A stretch of 64,000 nucleotides of DNA from Rhodobacterales bacterium HKCCE2091 (GCA_015689685.1 WVSL01000011.1:51650-115649), one strand, 5' to 3'. Counted from the stretch's first letter, positions 19,741 to 28,749 are shown. Made by a program: numbers and translations. Notes: a model not told the origin generated them from the sequence alone.

Positions 19741-21384
19741 ATGGCACGGTTCATTTTCATCACCGGCGGCGTGGTTTCGTCGCTCGGAAAGGGCCTGGCC
19801 TCCGCCGCGCTCGGGGCGTTGCTGCAGGCACGCGGATTCACCGTGAGGCTGCGCAAGCTCGATCCGTACCTGAACGTCGATCCCGGCACGATGAGCCCGT
19901 TCGAACACGGCGAGGTCTTCGTCACCGACGACGGCGCGGAAACCGATCTCGACCTCGGCCACTACGAACGCTTCACCGGCGTCGCGGCGCGGGCGACGGA
20001 TTCCGTCAGTTCGGGCCGGATCTATTCGAACGTGCTGGAGAAGGAACGCCGCGGCGACTACCTCGGCAAGACGATCCAGGTCATTCCGCACGTCACCAAC
20101 GAGATCAAGGATTTCATCCGGATCGGCGAGGACGAGACCGATTTCATGCTGTGCGAGATCGGCGGCACGGTCGGGGACATCGAGGGCCTGCCCTTCTTCG
20201 AGGCGATCCGCCAGTTCGCGCAGGAAAAGCCGCGCGGCGACTGCATCTTCATGCACCTGACCCTGCTGCCGTTCATCAAGGCGAGCGGGGAACTGAAGAC
20301 CAAGCCGACACAGCACTCGGTCAAGGAACTGCGTTCCATCGGTCTCGCGCCCGACATCCTCGTCTGCCGCTCCGAGGGGCCGATCCCGGAGAAGGAGCGC
20401 GAGAAGCTGGCGCTGTTCTGCAACGTGCGCCCCGACGCGGTGATCGCGGCACAGGACCTGTCGTCGATCTACGACGCCCCGCTCGCCTATCACCGCGAGG
20501 GGCTGGACCAGGCGGTGCTCGACGCCTTCCGCATCAGCCCGGCGCCGCGCCCCGACCTGTCGGTGTGGGAGGACGTGTCGGACCGCATCCACAACCCCGA
20601 GGGCGAGGTGCGCGTCGCGATCGTCGGGAAATACACGCAGCTCGAGGACGCGTACAAATCCATCGCCGAGGCGCTGACCCACGGCGGCATCGCCAACCGC
20701 GTGAAGGTCCGGCCCGAGTGGATCGACGCGGAGATCTTCGAACGCGAGGACCCGGCCCCCTACCTCGAAGGCTTCCACGCGATCCTCGTCCCCGGCGGCT
20801 TCGGCGAGCGCGGGACCGAGGGCAAGATCCGCGCCGCGGAATTCGCCCGCACCCGGCAGGTGCCCTATCTGGGCATCTGTCTCGGGATGCAGATGGCGGT
20901 GATCGAGGCCGCGAGGAACCTCGCCGACCTGCCCACCGCGGGGTCCGAGGAATTCGACCACGAGGCCGGGGCGAAACGGTTCGAGCCGGTCGTCTACCAC
21001 CTCAAGGAATGGGTGAAGGGGAACGCCAAGGTCACGCGGAAGAAGACCGACGACAAGGGCGGTACCATGCGGCTCGGCGCCTACGACGCGGTGCTCAAGG
21101 AAGGATCCCGCGTCGCCGAGGTCTACGGCAACACCGCGATCGAGGAACGCCACCGCCACCGCTACGAGGTCGACATCAAGTACCGCGAGGCGCTGGAGGG
21201 CCAGGGGCTCGTGTTCTCCGGCATGTCGCCGGACGGCCGCCTGCCCGAGATCGTCGAGGTGAAGGATCACCCGTGGTTCATCGGCGTGCAGTTCCACCCG
21301 GAGCTGAAATCGAAACCCTTCGCGCCGCACCCGCTGTTCCGCGATTTCGTGCGCGCCGCGAAGGAGGTCAGCCGCCTTGTCTGA
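19741..21384 (+). CDS. pyrG: CTP synthase
   Basis: A 547-residue enzyme making CTP from UTP, ATP and glutamine. The synthetase domain opens with the P-loop [20 protein letters not shown], and [20 protein letters not shown] follows. The C-terminal class I glutamine amidotransferase domain carries the nucleophile Cys in [18 protein letters not shown] and the His/Glu pair in [10 protein letters not shown]. Length is standard. The last eight bases overlap the TTG start of the downstream lipoprotein gene, whose ribosome site lies inside pyrG. Confidence 0.98.
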   Translation: MARFIFITGGVVSSLGKGLASAALGALLQARGFTVRLRKLDPYLNVDPGTMSPFEHGEVFVTDDGAETDLDLGHYERFTGVAARATDSVSSGRIYSNVLEKERRGDYLGKTIQVIPHVTNEIKDFIRIGEDETDFMLCEIGGTVGDIEGLPFFEAIRQFAQEKPRGDCIFMHLTLLPFIKASGELKTKPTQHSVKELRSIGLAPDILVCRSEGPIPEKEREKLALFCNVRPDAVIAAQDLSSIYDAPLAYHREGLDQAVLDAFRISPAPRPDLSVWEDVSDRIHNPEGEVRVAIVGKYTQLEDAYKSIAEALTHGGIANRVKVRPEWIDAEIFEREDPAPYLEGFHAILVPGGFGERGTEGKIRAAEFARTRQVPYLGICLGMQMAVIEAARNLADLPTAGSEEFDHEAGAKRFEPVVYHLKEWVKGNAKVTRKKTDDKGGTMRLGAYDAVLKEGSRVAEVYGNTAIEERHRHRYEVDIKYREALEGQGLVFSGMSPDGRLPEIVEVKDHPWFIGVQFHPELKSKPFAPHPLFRDFVRAAKEVSRLV

Positions 21385-21997
21385 TCCGCGCGCCATGATC
21401 CGGGCGGCGGCCGCGCTGCTGGTGGCGGCCTTCCTCGCCGCCTGTTCGGAACCGCTTTCCGCACCCTCCGGCGAGGCCGGGAACGCGGTCAGCTTCGGCC
21501 TCGGCGCGACGGAGCGGCCGGTGCCCGACGGGATATGGCGTCTCGTCGGTGTCGTCACGGAAGAAGACGGGTTGGTGCCCTTCGACGAAGAGGCGGCCGG
21601 TCAGCTCATTGCGGGCGACGAGCTTCCGCGGCCGGTGATGCTCGATCTTCACATCCTGCGCTGGCACGGGGCGAGCGGCAGCTACGAGACCCCGCTCGCA
21701 AACCTGCGGTTCTACCAGTTCGACGGCGTCTACCAGGTGCTGGAGGCACGCACGACGTTCCTTGCGGGCGAGCCGCGTTCGTTCTTCTTCCCCGCCGAAG
21801 CCCGCGACGGCGGCGATGAGCTTCGCCTCTACGTCCTGCCCTGCAACGCGATACCGGAAAACTACCGGGCCGCGCAGGGCTTCGGCGGCCAGACCTGCAC
21901 GGTCGAGACCTCCGACGTGGTGCTGCGTAGCTTCGGACTGGTCGATTTCGATACGCTGCCGCAACTGATCTTCCAGCGGATCGCCGCCCTGCCCTGA
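21377..21997 (+). CDS. putative lipoprotein
   Basis: A 206-residue exported protein with a lipoprotein signal: charged start, hydrophobic [11 protein letters not shown], then the lipobox LAAC with C23 as the likely lipidation site. The TTG at 21377 is chosen because AAGGAGGT at 21361-21368 is eight bases upstream; the ATG at 21393 would be about 24 bases from it. The mature part has two more cysteines (LPCNAIP, QTCTVE) that could form a disulfide in the periplasm. No known domain. The eight-base overlap with pyrG indicates coupled translation. Confidence 0.75.
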   Translation: MSDPRAMIRAAAALLVAAFLAACSEPLSAPSGEAGNAVSFGLGATERPVPDGIWRLVGVVTEEDGLVPFDEEAAGQLIAGDELPRPVMLDLHILRWHGASGSYETPLANLRFYQFDGVYQVLEARTTFLAGEPRSFFFPAEARDGGDELRLYVLPCNAIPENYRAAQGFGGQTCTVETSDVVLRSFGLVDFDTLPQLIFQRIAALP

Positions 21998-22128
21998 TGG
22001 CCCGCGCATCGGCCGCGACGGCAGGCCTCCGCGACACGCGGACCGCGTTTTGAACCGTCCCGCCACCGCCTCCGACAGATGACCGAAGCTCGCGCCGCGG
22101 GCTCGTTCATTCTGTTCGGAGACACGCC

Positions 22129-22695
22129 ATGTTCAAGATCCTCGCCCCCGCGGCCCTCGCAGCCATTACCCTCGCCACCGCCGCCAGCGCGCAAAGCCCG
22201 GCCGACGCCTTCGCCGGTTTCTACGGCGGCGTGGAGCTCGGCTACAACTCGGCCGACTACGGCAACAGCATGATCACCGTCGATCTCGGTTCCGCGCCGA
22301 ACGCCGGGCTGTTCTTCGGCTACAACCACGCGCTCGGCTCCAACTGGATCGTCGGCGCGGAGTTCGACTACATGACCGAGGCCCGCTTCGGGAATGTCGG
22401 CGGCGGCGGCACCGACATCATCCTGCAGGACACGCTCGGCATCTCGGGCCGTGCCGGTTACGTCTTCGGCGACATGATGGCCTACGGCACCGTCGGCTAC
22501 ATGAACACCGAACTGGCCAACAACTCGGGCAGCTACATCAACGCCGACGGCATCACCTACGGCCTCGGGCTGGAGTGGATGTTCCAGGAGAACATGTCGG
22601 CCCGCATCGAGTACGAGCGCATGGACCTCGATATCGGCGGCGCGGCGGATTTCCGCGGCGACCGGGTTTCGCTCGGCGTCGCGATGCACTTCTGA
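22129..22695 (+). CDS. outer-membrane beta-barrel protein
   Basis: A 188-residue protein with a clean signal peptide (cleavage likely after TAASA, before QSPAD) and a mature part of alternating amphipathic strands with Gly/Tyr/Phe at turns (FYGGVELGYNS, AGLFFGYNHALG, SGRAGYVFGDMMAYGTVGYM), ending in ARIEYERMDL and a terminal Phe, VAMHF, as outer-membrane barrels do. It matches the small OmpA/Opa-like eight-stranded barrel class. A GGAG ribosome site precedes the ATG. No partner is obvious; the flanking genes are unrelated cytosolic or lipoprotein genes. Confidence 0.82.
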   Translation: MFKILAPAALAAITLATAASAQSPADAFAGFYGGVELGYNSADYGNSMITVDLGSAPNAGLFFGYNHALGSNWIVGAEFDYMTEARFGNVGGGGTDIILQDTLGISGRAGYVFGDMMAYGTVGYMNTELANNSGSYINADGITYGLGLEWMFQENMSARIEYERMDLDIGGAADFRGDRVSLGVAMHF

Positions 22696-22757
22696 GGCTT
22701 GCGCCCGACCGGGATTGCCCCGAGGCTCCCCGCGTGTCCGAAACCGCGGGGGGCCTC

Positions 22758-23651
22758 ATGCTGCCGTTCTTCGTCTACGACGTCTTCACCGACCGGCCCT
22801 ATACCGGCAACCCGCTCGCCGTGGTCGAGGATGCCGCGGCGCTCGGCACCGGCGGGATGCAGGCGATGGCGAAGGAATTCAACCTGTCGGAGACGATCTT
22901 CGTCCTGCCGCCCGACGACCCCGCCCATACCGCGAAGGTGCGCATCTTCACGCCGTCCTTCGAGATGCCCTTCGCCGGGCACCCGACCATCGGCTGCGCC
23001 GTCCACCTCGCGCTCGCCGCGGCGGGCGACGGCGACTTCGACACGGTGATCGTGCTGGAGGAACAGGCCGGGATCGTGCCCGTCACGGTCGCGCGCACCG
23101 GCGATACCATCGCGGCCGAATTCACCGCCCCGGTCTCGCCCGACCCGCGGCCGCTGGGCCTTGGCCCCGGCGAGATCGCTTCCGCGCTCGGGCTCCAGGC
23201 CGGGGACATCGGCCCCCACACCGCCCACGTCATCCACGGCGGCCATCCGTTCCTGCATGTCCCCGTCGTCTCCACCGACGCGCTGTCCCGGGCCTGGCCG
23301 CGCGGGGCGGAGTTCGACAGGTTATGCGATACGGCCGGGACCGGCAGCGTCTACGTCTACGCGCCGGGGCGGGACTGCGACTGGGATGCCCGGATGTTCG
23401 CACCGGCAAGCGGCATCGCGGAGGATCCGGCGACCGGCTCCGCGACCTCGCTGCTCGCCGGGCAGCTTCTGGCCAATGGCACGCTGCCGACGGACGGGCG
23501 CACCGACCTCGCGCTTTGCCAGGGGCGCGACATGGGCCGGGAAAGCCGCCTGTCGCTGTCGGTCGACACGGCGGGCGGGGCGATCACCGCGATCCGCGTC
23601 GGCGGTTCCGCGGTGCGGGTGTCGGAGGGGCGCATCCTGCCGGCGGGCTGA
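22758..23651 (+). CDS. PhzF-family isomerase/epimerase
   Basis: A 297-residue protein of the PhzF/YddE family, two-lobed enzymes related to diaminopimelate epimerase. The N-terminal block FVYDVFTDRPYTGNPLAVV, the catalytic-acid region AKEFNLSETIFVL, FEMPFAGHPTIGCAVHLAL and the late EDPATGSATSLLAG loop are all present. The ATG at 22758 fits the family; a GTG at 22734 would add eight residues. There are no phenazine genes, so a general metabolite isomerase is more likely. It sits between the outer-membrane protein and the TerB-like gene, same strand. Confidence 0.88.
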   Translation: MLPFFVYDVFTDRPYTGNPLAVVEDAAALGTGGMQAMAKEFNLSETIFVLPPDDPAHTAKVRIFTPSFEMPFAGHPTIGCAVHLALAAAGDGDFDTVIVLEEQAGIVPVTVARTGDTIAAEFTAPVSPDPRPLGLGPGEIASALGLQAGDIGPHTAHVIHGGHPFLHVPVVSTDALSRAWPRGAEFDRLCDTAGTGSVYVYAPGRDCDWDARMFAPASGIAEDPATGSATSLLAGQLLANGTLPTDGRTDLALCQGRDMGRESRLSLSVDTAGGAITAIRVGGSAVRVSEGRILPAG

Positions 23652-23698
23652 GCCCGCCCGCTCTGGCCCCCGCCGCCCGCCGGCCCTATATGGGCCGA

Positions 23699-24142
23699 AT
23701 GTTCGCAGATCTCCTTCGCCGCCTCGCCGCGCCCGAACCCGAGCGCCTGCCCGACCCCGACGCGCGGCTGGCGCTCGCCGCCCTGCTGGTGCGCATCGCG
23801 CGGGCGGACGGCGACTACGCGCAGGGCGAGATGGACCGGATCGACCGCATCCTCGCCCGCCGTCACGGGATCTCTCCGTTCGAGGCCGCGAAGCTTCGGG
23901 CCGAGGCCGAGGGGCTGGAGGCCGAGGCCCCCGACACCGTCCGCTTCACCCGCGCGATCAAGTCCGCCGTGCCCTACGAGGACCGCGAGGCAGTGATCGA
24001 GGCGCTGTGGGACGTGGTCCTGGCCGACGGCACGCGGGACGAGCAGGAGGACGCGCTCTTGAGGCAGGTCGCGCCGCTTCTGGGCGTCAACGACCGCGAC
24101 TCGAACCTCGCCCGGAAACGGGTGGAGGCGCGGCGGGCATGA
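23699..24142 (+). CDS. TerB-like protein
   Basis: A 147-residue all-helical protein resembling the TerB/tellurite-resistance fold, with paired acidic helices: LVRIARADGDYAQGEMDRID in the first half and WDVVLADGTRDEQEDALLRQ in the second. The repeated hydrophobic-x-x-ADGxxxxxE pattern is typical. Cytosolic, no signal peptide. The ATG at 23699 (MFADLL) is preferred to the one at 23690. The stop overlaps the start of the PhnD-like gene as ATGA, so the two are co-translated. No other ter genes are near; a role in tellurite resistance should not be assumed. Confidence 0.78.
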   Translation: MFADLLRRLAAPEPERLPDPDARLALAALLVRIARADGDYAQGEMDRIDRILARRHGISPFEAAKLRAEAEGLEAEAPDTVRFTRAIKSAVPYEDREAVIEALWDVVLADGTRDEQEDALLRQVAPLLGVNDRDSNLARKRVEARRA

Positions 24143-24867
24143 TCGCCTCGCTGCCGATGTACGACAGGCCCGAGTGCCGCGACGCGACCGACCGGCTCTG
24201 GGGACTGATCCGCGACGGGCTGCGCGAACGGGGCATCGACGCGCCGGACGACCTGACCCGCGACCGGGACCTCTGGGACACTTGGACCGACCCGGCGCTG
24301 GTCTTTTCCCAGACCTGCGGCCTGCCCCTGCGCGACGGTCTCAGCGGCCGCGTGACCTACGTCGCCTCGCCGGACTACCACCTGCCGGGATGCGCGCCGG
24401 GGGAATACAACAGCGTCGTCGTCGCCCGCGGCGGCGCGGTGCCGGAACATCCGCGCGCCGCGATCAACCAGGACCACAGCCAGTCCGGCTGGGGCGCGCT
24501 CTGGGCCTGGTCGCGGGCGACGGGCGTGACGCTGGGGCCGGTGACGGCGACAGGGGCGCATGCCGCCTCGGCCCGCGCGGTGATCGACGGCGACGCCGAC
24601 CTCGCCGCCATCGACGCGCACACGCTGCGGCTTTTGCAGCGGCACGAGGACTGGGCGCGGCCGCTGGTCGAGATCGACCGCACCCGGCCGACCCCCGCCA
24701 CGCCCTACATCACCGCCGCCGGATGCGACCCCGCCCCCTACCGCGCGGCGCTGACGGCGGCCGTCGCGGCGCTGTCGGAGGGCGACCGGCAGGCGCTGGA
24801 CCTGCATGGCGTCGCCGTACTGCCGGATGGTGCCTACGAGGCGCTCCCGATCCCGCCCGCGCCTTAG
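24139..24867 (+). CDS. PhnD-like phosphate/phosphonate-binding domain protein, no signal peptide
   Basis: A 242-residue protein related to PhnD/SsuA-type ABC substrate-binding proteins: it begins directly with the first beta-strand (IASLPMYDRPE), then ASPDYHLPGC, YNSVVVARGG, NQDHSQSGWGAL and VIDGDADLAAIDAHTLRLL. Unlike true binding proteins it lacks a signal peptide or lipobox, so it probably acts in the cytosol, perhaps as a ligand sensor. It is translationally coupled to the TerB-like gene by ATGA. It may end its transcript: 121 bp separate it from the ABC ATPase, which has its own AAGGGGG ribosome site. Confidence 0.7.
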   Translation: MIASLPMYDRPECRDATDRLWGLIRDGLRERGIDAPDDLTRDRDLWDTWTDPALVFSQTCGLPLRDGLSGRVTYVASPDYHLPGCAPGEYNSVVVARGGAVPEHPRAAINQDHSQSGWGALWAWSRATGVTLGPVTATGAHAASARAVIDGDADLAAIDAHTLRLLQRHEDWARPLVEIDRTRPTPATPYITAAGCDPAPYRAALTAAVAALSEGDRQALDLHGVAVLPDGAYEALPIPPAP

Positions 24868-24988
24868 GCAATCGCCGGGTTTTTCGGCCGAACTGCGGGC
24901 AGACCTTGCGTCACCGGTTGCCGTCTGCATGGACTCTGCCTGAAAATTCGGCATCAATTCGGACGAACCAAGGGGGACCTACCGGACG

Positions 24989-25768
24989 ATGACCTCGAAC
25001 CCGGTGCCGGTGATCGAGATTACCGGCCTGCACAAGTCTTACGGCGATCTCGAGGTGCTGAAGGGCGTCGACCTCACCGCGCGGGCGGGGGACGTGGTGT
25101 CGCTGATCGGGTCGTCCGGGTCGGGCAAGTCGACGCTCCTGCGCTGCGCCAACCTGCTGGAGGACAGCCAGGACGGGGAGATCCTGTTCGAAGGCGAGGC
25201 CGTTCGCTGGAAGGGGCGCGGACCGTCGCGGCATCCCGGCGACCCGGCGCAGGTCACCCGCATCCGCACGAACCTGTCGATGGTGTTCCAGCAGTTCAAC
25301 CTGTGGTCGCACATGACCGTCCTGCAGAACGTCATGGAGGCGCCGCTGACGGTGCTGAGGGAGGACCGCGCCGAGGTCGAGACCCGCGCGCGCGACCTGC
25401 TCGGCAAGGTCGGGATCGGGGACAAGTGCGATGCCTGGCCGGCGCAGCTGTCGGGCGGCCAGCAGCAGCGCGCGGCGATCGCGCGGGCGCTGTGCATGCG
25501 TCCCCGCGCGCTCCTGTTCGACGAGCCGACCAGCGCGCTCGACCCCGAACTGGAACAGGAGGTGGTGAAGGTCATCAAGGACCTCGCCGCCGAGGGCCGG
25601 ACCATGGTCCTCGTCACCCACGACATGGCGATGGCCCGCGACGTGTCGGATCACGTCATCTTTCTTCACCAAGGCCGGATCGAGGAGGAGGGACCGCCCG
25701 AACAACTGTTCGGCGCCCCGCAATCGACCCGGCTCAAGCAATTCCTCAGGCACGAAGACGCCGCCTGA
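24989..25768 (+). CDS. polar amino acid ABC transporter, ATP-binding subunit
   Basis: A 259-residue ATPase of the HisP/GlnQ class. Walker A is GSSGSGKST, the Q-loop FQQFNLW, the signature LSGGQQQRAAIARAL, Walker B LLFDEPTSALDPE and the H-loop VTHDM. The insertion WKGRGPSRHPGDPAQ between Walker A and the Q-loop is typical of histidine/lysine/arginine-type HisP relatives. It works with the binding protein and two permeases that follow on the same strand. The order ATPase, binding protein, small CxxC protein, permease, permease suggests one operon. Confidence 0.93.
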   Translation: MTSNPVPVIEITGLHKSYGDLEVLKGVDLTARAGDVVSLIGSSGSGKSTLLRCANLLEDSQDGEILFEGEAVRWKGRGPSRHPGDPAQVTRIRTNLSMVFQQFNLWSHMTVLQNVMEAPLTVLREDRAEVETRARDLLGKVGIGDKCDAWPAQLSGGQQQRAAIARALCMRPRALLFDEPTSALDPELEQEVVKVIKDLAAEGRTMVLVTHDMAMARDVSDHVIFLHQGRIEEEGPPEQLFGAPQSTRLKQFLRHEDAA

Positions 25769-25795
25769 GGGGATAACCAAGCAGGGAGCAATTCC

Positions 25796-26521
25796 ATGAA
25801 ATCACTCGCAATCTCCGCGGCCGTCCTGGCCCTGGCAGCGACCGGCGCGATGGCGCAGGACGTGGTCCGGATGGGCACCGAGGGCGCCTACCCTCCGTAC
25901 AACTTCATCAACGACGACGGCGAGGTCGACGGCTTCGAGCGGGAACTGGGCGACGAGCTCTGCGCGCGCGCCGAACTGACCTGCGAATGGGTCACCAACG
26001 AATGGGACTCGATCATCCCGAACCTGACCTCGGGCAACTACGACACGATCATCGCGGGCATGTCGATCACCGACGAGCGTGACGAGATCATCGACTTTAC
26101 CCAGAACTACATCCCGCCGGCGTCGTCGCTGTTCATGGCCCTGTCCGAGGACGCGGACCTCGAAGGCGGCGTGATCGCGGCGCAGACCAACACGATCCAG
26201 GCCGGCTACATCGCCGAGACCGGCGCGACCCTGATCGAGTACGCCACCCCCGACGAGACCGTGGCCGCCGTCCGCAACGGCGAGGCCGACGCGGTCTTCG
26301 CCGATGGCGACTACCTGCTTCCGATCGCGAACGAGAACGAGGACCTGATGATCGTCGGAGAGCCGGTGCAGCTCGGCGGTGGCGTCGGCATGGGCCTGCG
26401 CGAGACCGATACCGAACTGCGCGACGCCTTCGACGCGGCCATCACCTCGATGAAGGAAGACGGCACGCTGAACGAGATGATCACCCGCTGGTTCGGCCCC
26501 GAGGCCGCGACCTACGAGTGA
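25796..26521 (+). CDS. polar amino acid ABC transporter, substrate-binding protein
   Basis: A 241-residue periplasmic binding protein with a signal peptide cleaved after AMAQ or nearby (MKSLAISAAVLALAATGAMAQ). The SBP_bac_3 fold reads VRMGTEGAYPPYNFINDDGE, GFERELGDELCARA, NEWDSIIPNLTSGNYDTIIAGMSITDER and a C-terminal ITRWFGPE. The ligand-site Arg (DERDEIIDF) that clamps the amino acid carboxylate is present, which with HisP-type partners suggests a cationic amino acid. Mature C27-type disulfide (ELCARAELTC) resembles HisJ/ArgT. A 9-bp hairpin follows the stop codon and may raise its level over the permeases. Confidence 0.93.
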   Translation: MKSLAISAAVLALAATGAMAQDVVRMGTEGAYPPYNFINDDGEVDGFERELGDELCARAELTCEWVTNEWDSIIPNLTSGNYDTIIAGMSITDERDEIIDFTQNYIPPASSLFMALSEDADLEGGVIAAQTNTIQAGYIAETGATLIEYATPDETVAAVRNGEADAVFADGDYLLPIANENEDLMIVGEPVQLGGGVGMGLRETDTELRDAFDAAITSMKEDGTLNEMITRWFGPEAATYE

Positions 26522-26527
26522 TGCGAC

Positions 26528-26551
26528 GGGCCCCGGTGACCGCCGGGGCCC
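26528..26551 (+). promoter_or_regulatory. intercistronic hairpin after the binding-protein gene
   Basis: A perfect 9-bp stem (GGGCCCCGG with CCGGGGCCC) and a 6-nt loop begin six bases after the stop codon, with no T-tract. Such stems often stabilise the upstream part of a message. Confidence 0.55.
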
Positions 26552-26568
26552 CTCATCCACGCCGCCCG

Positions 26569-26940
26569 ATGCTGCGCCCCCTCCAATGCGATCTCTGGGA
26601 CGATCCCGCCGCCGCGACCCGAAAGGAACGGTGGGAGGTCATGCGGGAGTTGCGCCACGACCGCGATCACTCGCGCAGCCTCCTGCGCTGCCGCCTCTGC
26701 GGCCAGCTCTACCTGCACGAACGGTACGAGGAGAAGGACTGGGATTCGGGCGATGACAGCGTCTACGAGACCTTGATCCCGGTGCGCGGCGACGAGGACG
26801 CGGACGAGATCATGGCCGATGCGCCGGGTCCGATGCACCTGCTCGCGTATTTTCCCCGCCTGATGCTGGATTGGCCCCGCGGCGCGCGCGAGCAGCGGAT
26901 CCGCTGGGTCGGGCGCGACACGCCGGGGCGCGTGGCCTGA
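26569..26940 (+). CDS. small CxxC protein within the transporter operon
   Basis: A protein of 123 residues from the ATG at 26569 (MLRPLQCDLWDD), or 140 if the GTG at 26518 overlapping the previous stop is used. The shorter form is preferred because it lies clear of the hairpin. It has a single CRLCGQLY motif reminiscent of half a zinc ribbon, an Arg/His-rich helix before it (RELRHDRDHSRSLLR) and an acidic middle. No membrane helix. I do not recognise the family. Its stop overlaps the first permease start by one base (TGATG), so it is part of the transporter operon, perhaps as an accessory regulator. Confidence 0.65.
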   Translation: MLRPLQCDLWDDPAAATRKERWEVMRELRHDRDHSRSLLRCRLCGQLYLHERYEEKDWDSGDDSVYETLIPVRGDEDADEIMADAPGPMHLLAYFPRLMLDWPRGAREQRIRWVGRDTPGRVA

Positions 26941-27818
26941 TGTTCGCCTTCTGCGAGGACCCCTCCGCCCTCGAAGGTGCGCGCTGGTTCGCCTGCTACC
27001 TGACGAACGGCGTCCACTTCAAATTCTACCAGAGTTTCCTCGTCGTTCTCCTGCTTCTCGCGGTGACCGCGCCGACCGCGCTCGCCTTCGGGTTCGCGGC
27101 GGCCTCGGCCACCCGTTCCCGCATCCCGCCGGTCCGCTGGTTCGGCAACATCTACACGGCGATGGTGCGCGGCATTCCCGACATCGCGTTTTTCCTGTTC
27201 TTCGTCATCGTGCTCGACCAGGGGATCGAGTACCTGCGCCACAACATCGTCTGCCCGGACTGGACCGATCCGATCCGGCAGGGCGCGAACTTCATCGTCT
27301 GTCCCGCCGCGCGGACGCCGCAGAGCAGCTCGCCGCAATTCGTGCACGAGGCCTACAATTTCGCGCTCGCCGTCTTCACCTACGCCATCGTCTTCGGCGC
27401 CTTCTGCGCCAACGTCCTGATCGGGGCCATGCGCGCGGTGCCGCGGGCGCAGATGGAAACCGCCGAGGCCTACGGCATGACCCGCCGGCAGGCGTTCTGG
27501 CGCATTCTCGTGCCGCAGATGTGGGTCTACGCCCTGCCCGGCCTGTCGAACGTCTGGATGATCCTGATCAAGGCCACGCCGCTCCTGTTCCTGCTCGGGA
27601 TCGAGGACATCGTCTACTGGGCGCGGGAGCTCGGCGGGTCGCGCACCTCGCAATACGCCTACCCGCACCCGGACTGGCGGCTGTGGTACTTCCTCGGGCT
27701 TCTCGTGTTCTACCTCGCCTTTACGCGGGTGTCCGAGATCGTGCTGGCCCGCCTGACCCGGCGGCTGTCCCACGGGCAGGCGACGGCGGCAGGCGAACAG
27801 GCGCGGAGGGCGGCATGA
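26940..27818 (+). CDS. polar amino acid ABC transporter, permease 1
   Basis: A 292-residue inner-membrane permease of the HisM/HisQ type. About five to six hydrophobic helices are visible; the first is LVVLLLLAVTAPTALAFGFA. The cytosolic EAA loop, which docks the ATPase, reads ETAEAYGMTRRQAFWRILVPQ. A polar insertion with cysteines (NIVCPDWTDPIRQGANFIVC) separates helices 2 and 3 and is longer than in enteric homologues; it would face the periplasm and could be disulfide-bonded. The start overlaps the CxxC protein stop. Confidence 0.92.
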   Translation: MFAFCEDPSALEGARWFACYLTNGVHFKFYQSFLVVLLLLAVTAPTALAFGFAAASATRSRIPPVRWFGNIYTAMVRGIPDIAFFLFFVIVLDQGIEYLRHNIVCPDWTDPIRQGANFIVCPAARTPQSSSPQFVHEAYNFALAVFTYAIVFGAFCANVLIGAMRAVPRAQMETAEAYGMTRRQAFWRILVPQMWVYALPGLSNVWMILIKATPLLFLLGIEDIVYWARELGGSRTSQYAYPHPDWRLWYFLGLLVFYLAFTRVSEIVLARLTRRLSHGQATAAGEQARRAA

Positions 27819-27883
27819 CCGGCGTGGCGTATCCATCGCACCGGGTGACGCGCGACATTGCGGGGCGATCACTGTCGCGCACT

Positions 27884-27912
27884 GACCGTGCCCTCCCGGG
27901 GAGGACACGGTC
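27884..27912 (+). promoter_or_regulatory. hairpin sequestering the ribosome site of permease 2
   Basis: GACCGTG pairs with CACGGTC (27906-27912), and after one mismatch CCTCC (27892-27896) pairs with GGAGG (27900-27904), the Shine-Dalgarno of the next gene. The 12-bp stem ends exactly one base before the TTG start at 27913. Confidence 0.65.
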
Positions 27913-28749
27913 TTGATCTGCGGCGAGGCGCTCCAGAACTACGGCCTCAGGTCGCTCGGCTTCGGCGAGCGGCTTCTGCCGCGGGCGGACATCACGCTGT
28001 GCGACCAGGTCGTGCTGATCGGGTCGGGCCTGATCTGGAACGTCTACTTCGCCATCCTCGCGCTCTGCCTCGGCTTCTTCTTCTCCGTCGCGCTCGCCGT
28101 CGCCCGCAATTCGCCTCGCGCGCTCCTGCGCAAGCCGGCCGACTGGTTCGTGTTCGTGTTCCGCGGCTCGCCGCTCTTCATCCAGTTCTTCCTCGCCTAC
28201 GAGGCGTTCGTCCTCCTGCCCCGGCTTGGCTTCGACCTCGACCTCGGCTCCATGGAACTGACGGTGGAAACACGCTGGCTCGCCCGGGCCTGGCTCGGCG
28301 CGCTGCTGGTCCTGTTCCTCAACACCTCCGCCTATGCCGCGCAGATCTTCTACGGCGCGCTGCAATCGGTGCCGAAGGGGGATCTCGAGGCTGCCGACGC
28401 CTACGGCATGACGGGATGGAAGCGGTTCCGCCGCGTGGTGTTCCCGACGATGATGCGGCTGGCATGGCCGGCCTATACCAACGAGGCGATCTTCCTCTTC
28501 CACGCGACGACGCTGGTGTTCTTTTCCAGCTTCCCTGCGTTCCAGCAGAAGGGCGACGCGCTCTACTACGCCCAGTATTTCGCGGACCGGACCTTCAACC
28601 CGTTCGTCCCCTACCCCATCGTCGCGATCTACTTCGTCCTCGTGACGCTCTGCATCATCGCGGTTTTCGGGGCGGTGAACCGTCGCCTGAACCGCCACCT
28701 GCCGGGGGAGCGGACGCGGATCCGCTACCGGCCGAACCTGATCCGGTAA
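27913..28749 (+). CDS. polar amino acid ABC transporter, permease 2
   Basis: A 278-residue partner permease. The EAA loop is DLEAADAYGMTGWKRFRRVV, and the membrane helices start at VLIGSGLIWNVYFAILALCL. The start must be the TTG at 27913: an in-frame stop lies at 27883-27885 and no other usable codon intervenes, while GGAGG precedes it by eight bases. Those bases are buried in a 12-bp hairpin, so translation is probably attenuated or regulated. The 94-bp gap before it is unusually long for two permeases that must be made in equal amounts. Confidence 0.92.
   Translation: MICGEALQNYGLRSLGFGERLLPRADITLCDQVVLIGSGLIWNVYFAILALCLGFFFSVALAVARNSPRALLRKPADWFVFVFRGSPLFIQFFLAYEAFVLLPRLGFDLDLGSMELTVETRWLARAWLGALLVLFLNTSAYAAQIFYGALQSVPKGDLEAADAYGMTGWKRFRRVVFPTMMRLAWPAYTNEAIFLFHATTLVFFSSFPAFQQKGDALYYAQYFADRTFNPFVPYPIVAIYFVLVTLCIIAVFGAVNRRLNRHLPGERTRIRYRPNLIR

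Noticed and set aside
23699..24142. A tellurite-resistance locus
   Set aside because: Only a TerB-fold protein is present; no terA, terC, terD or terZ genes are near, so the resistance label is not justified.
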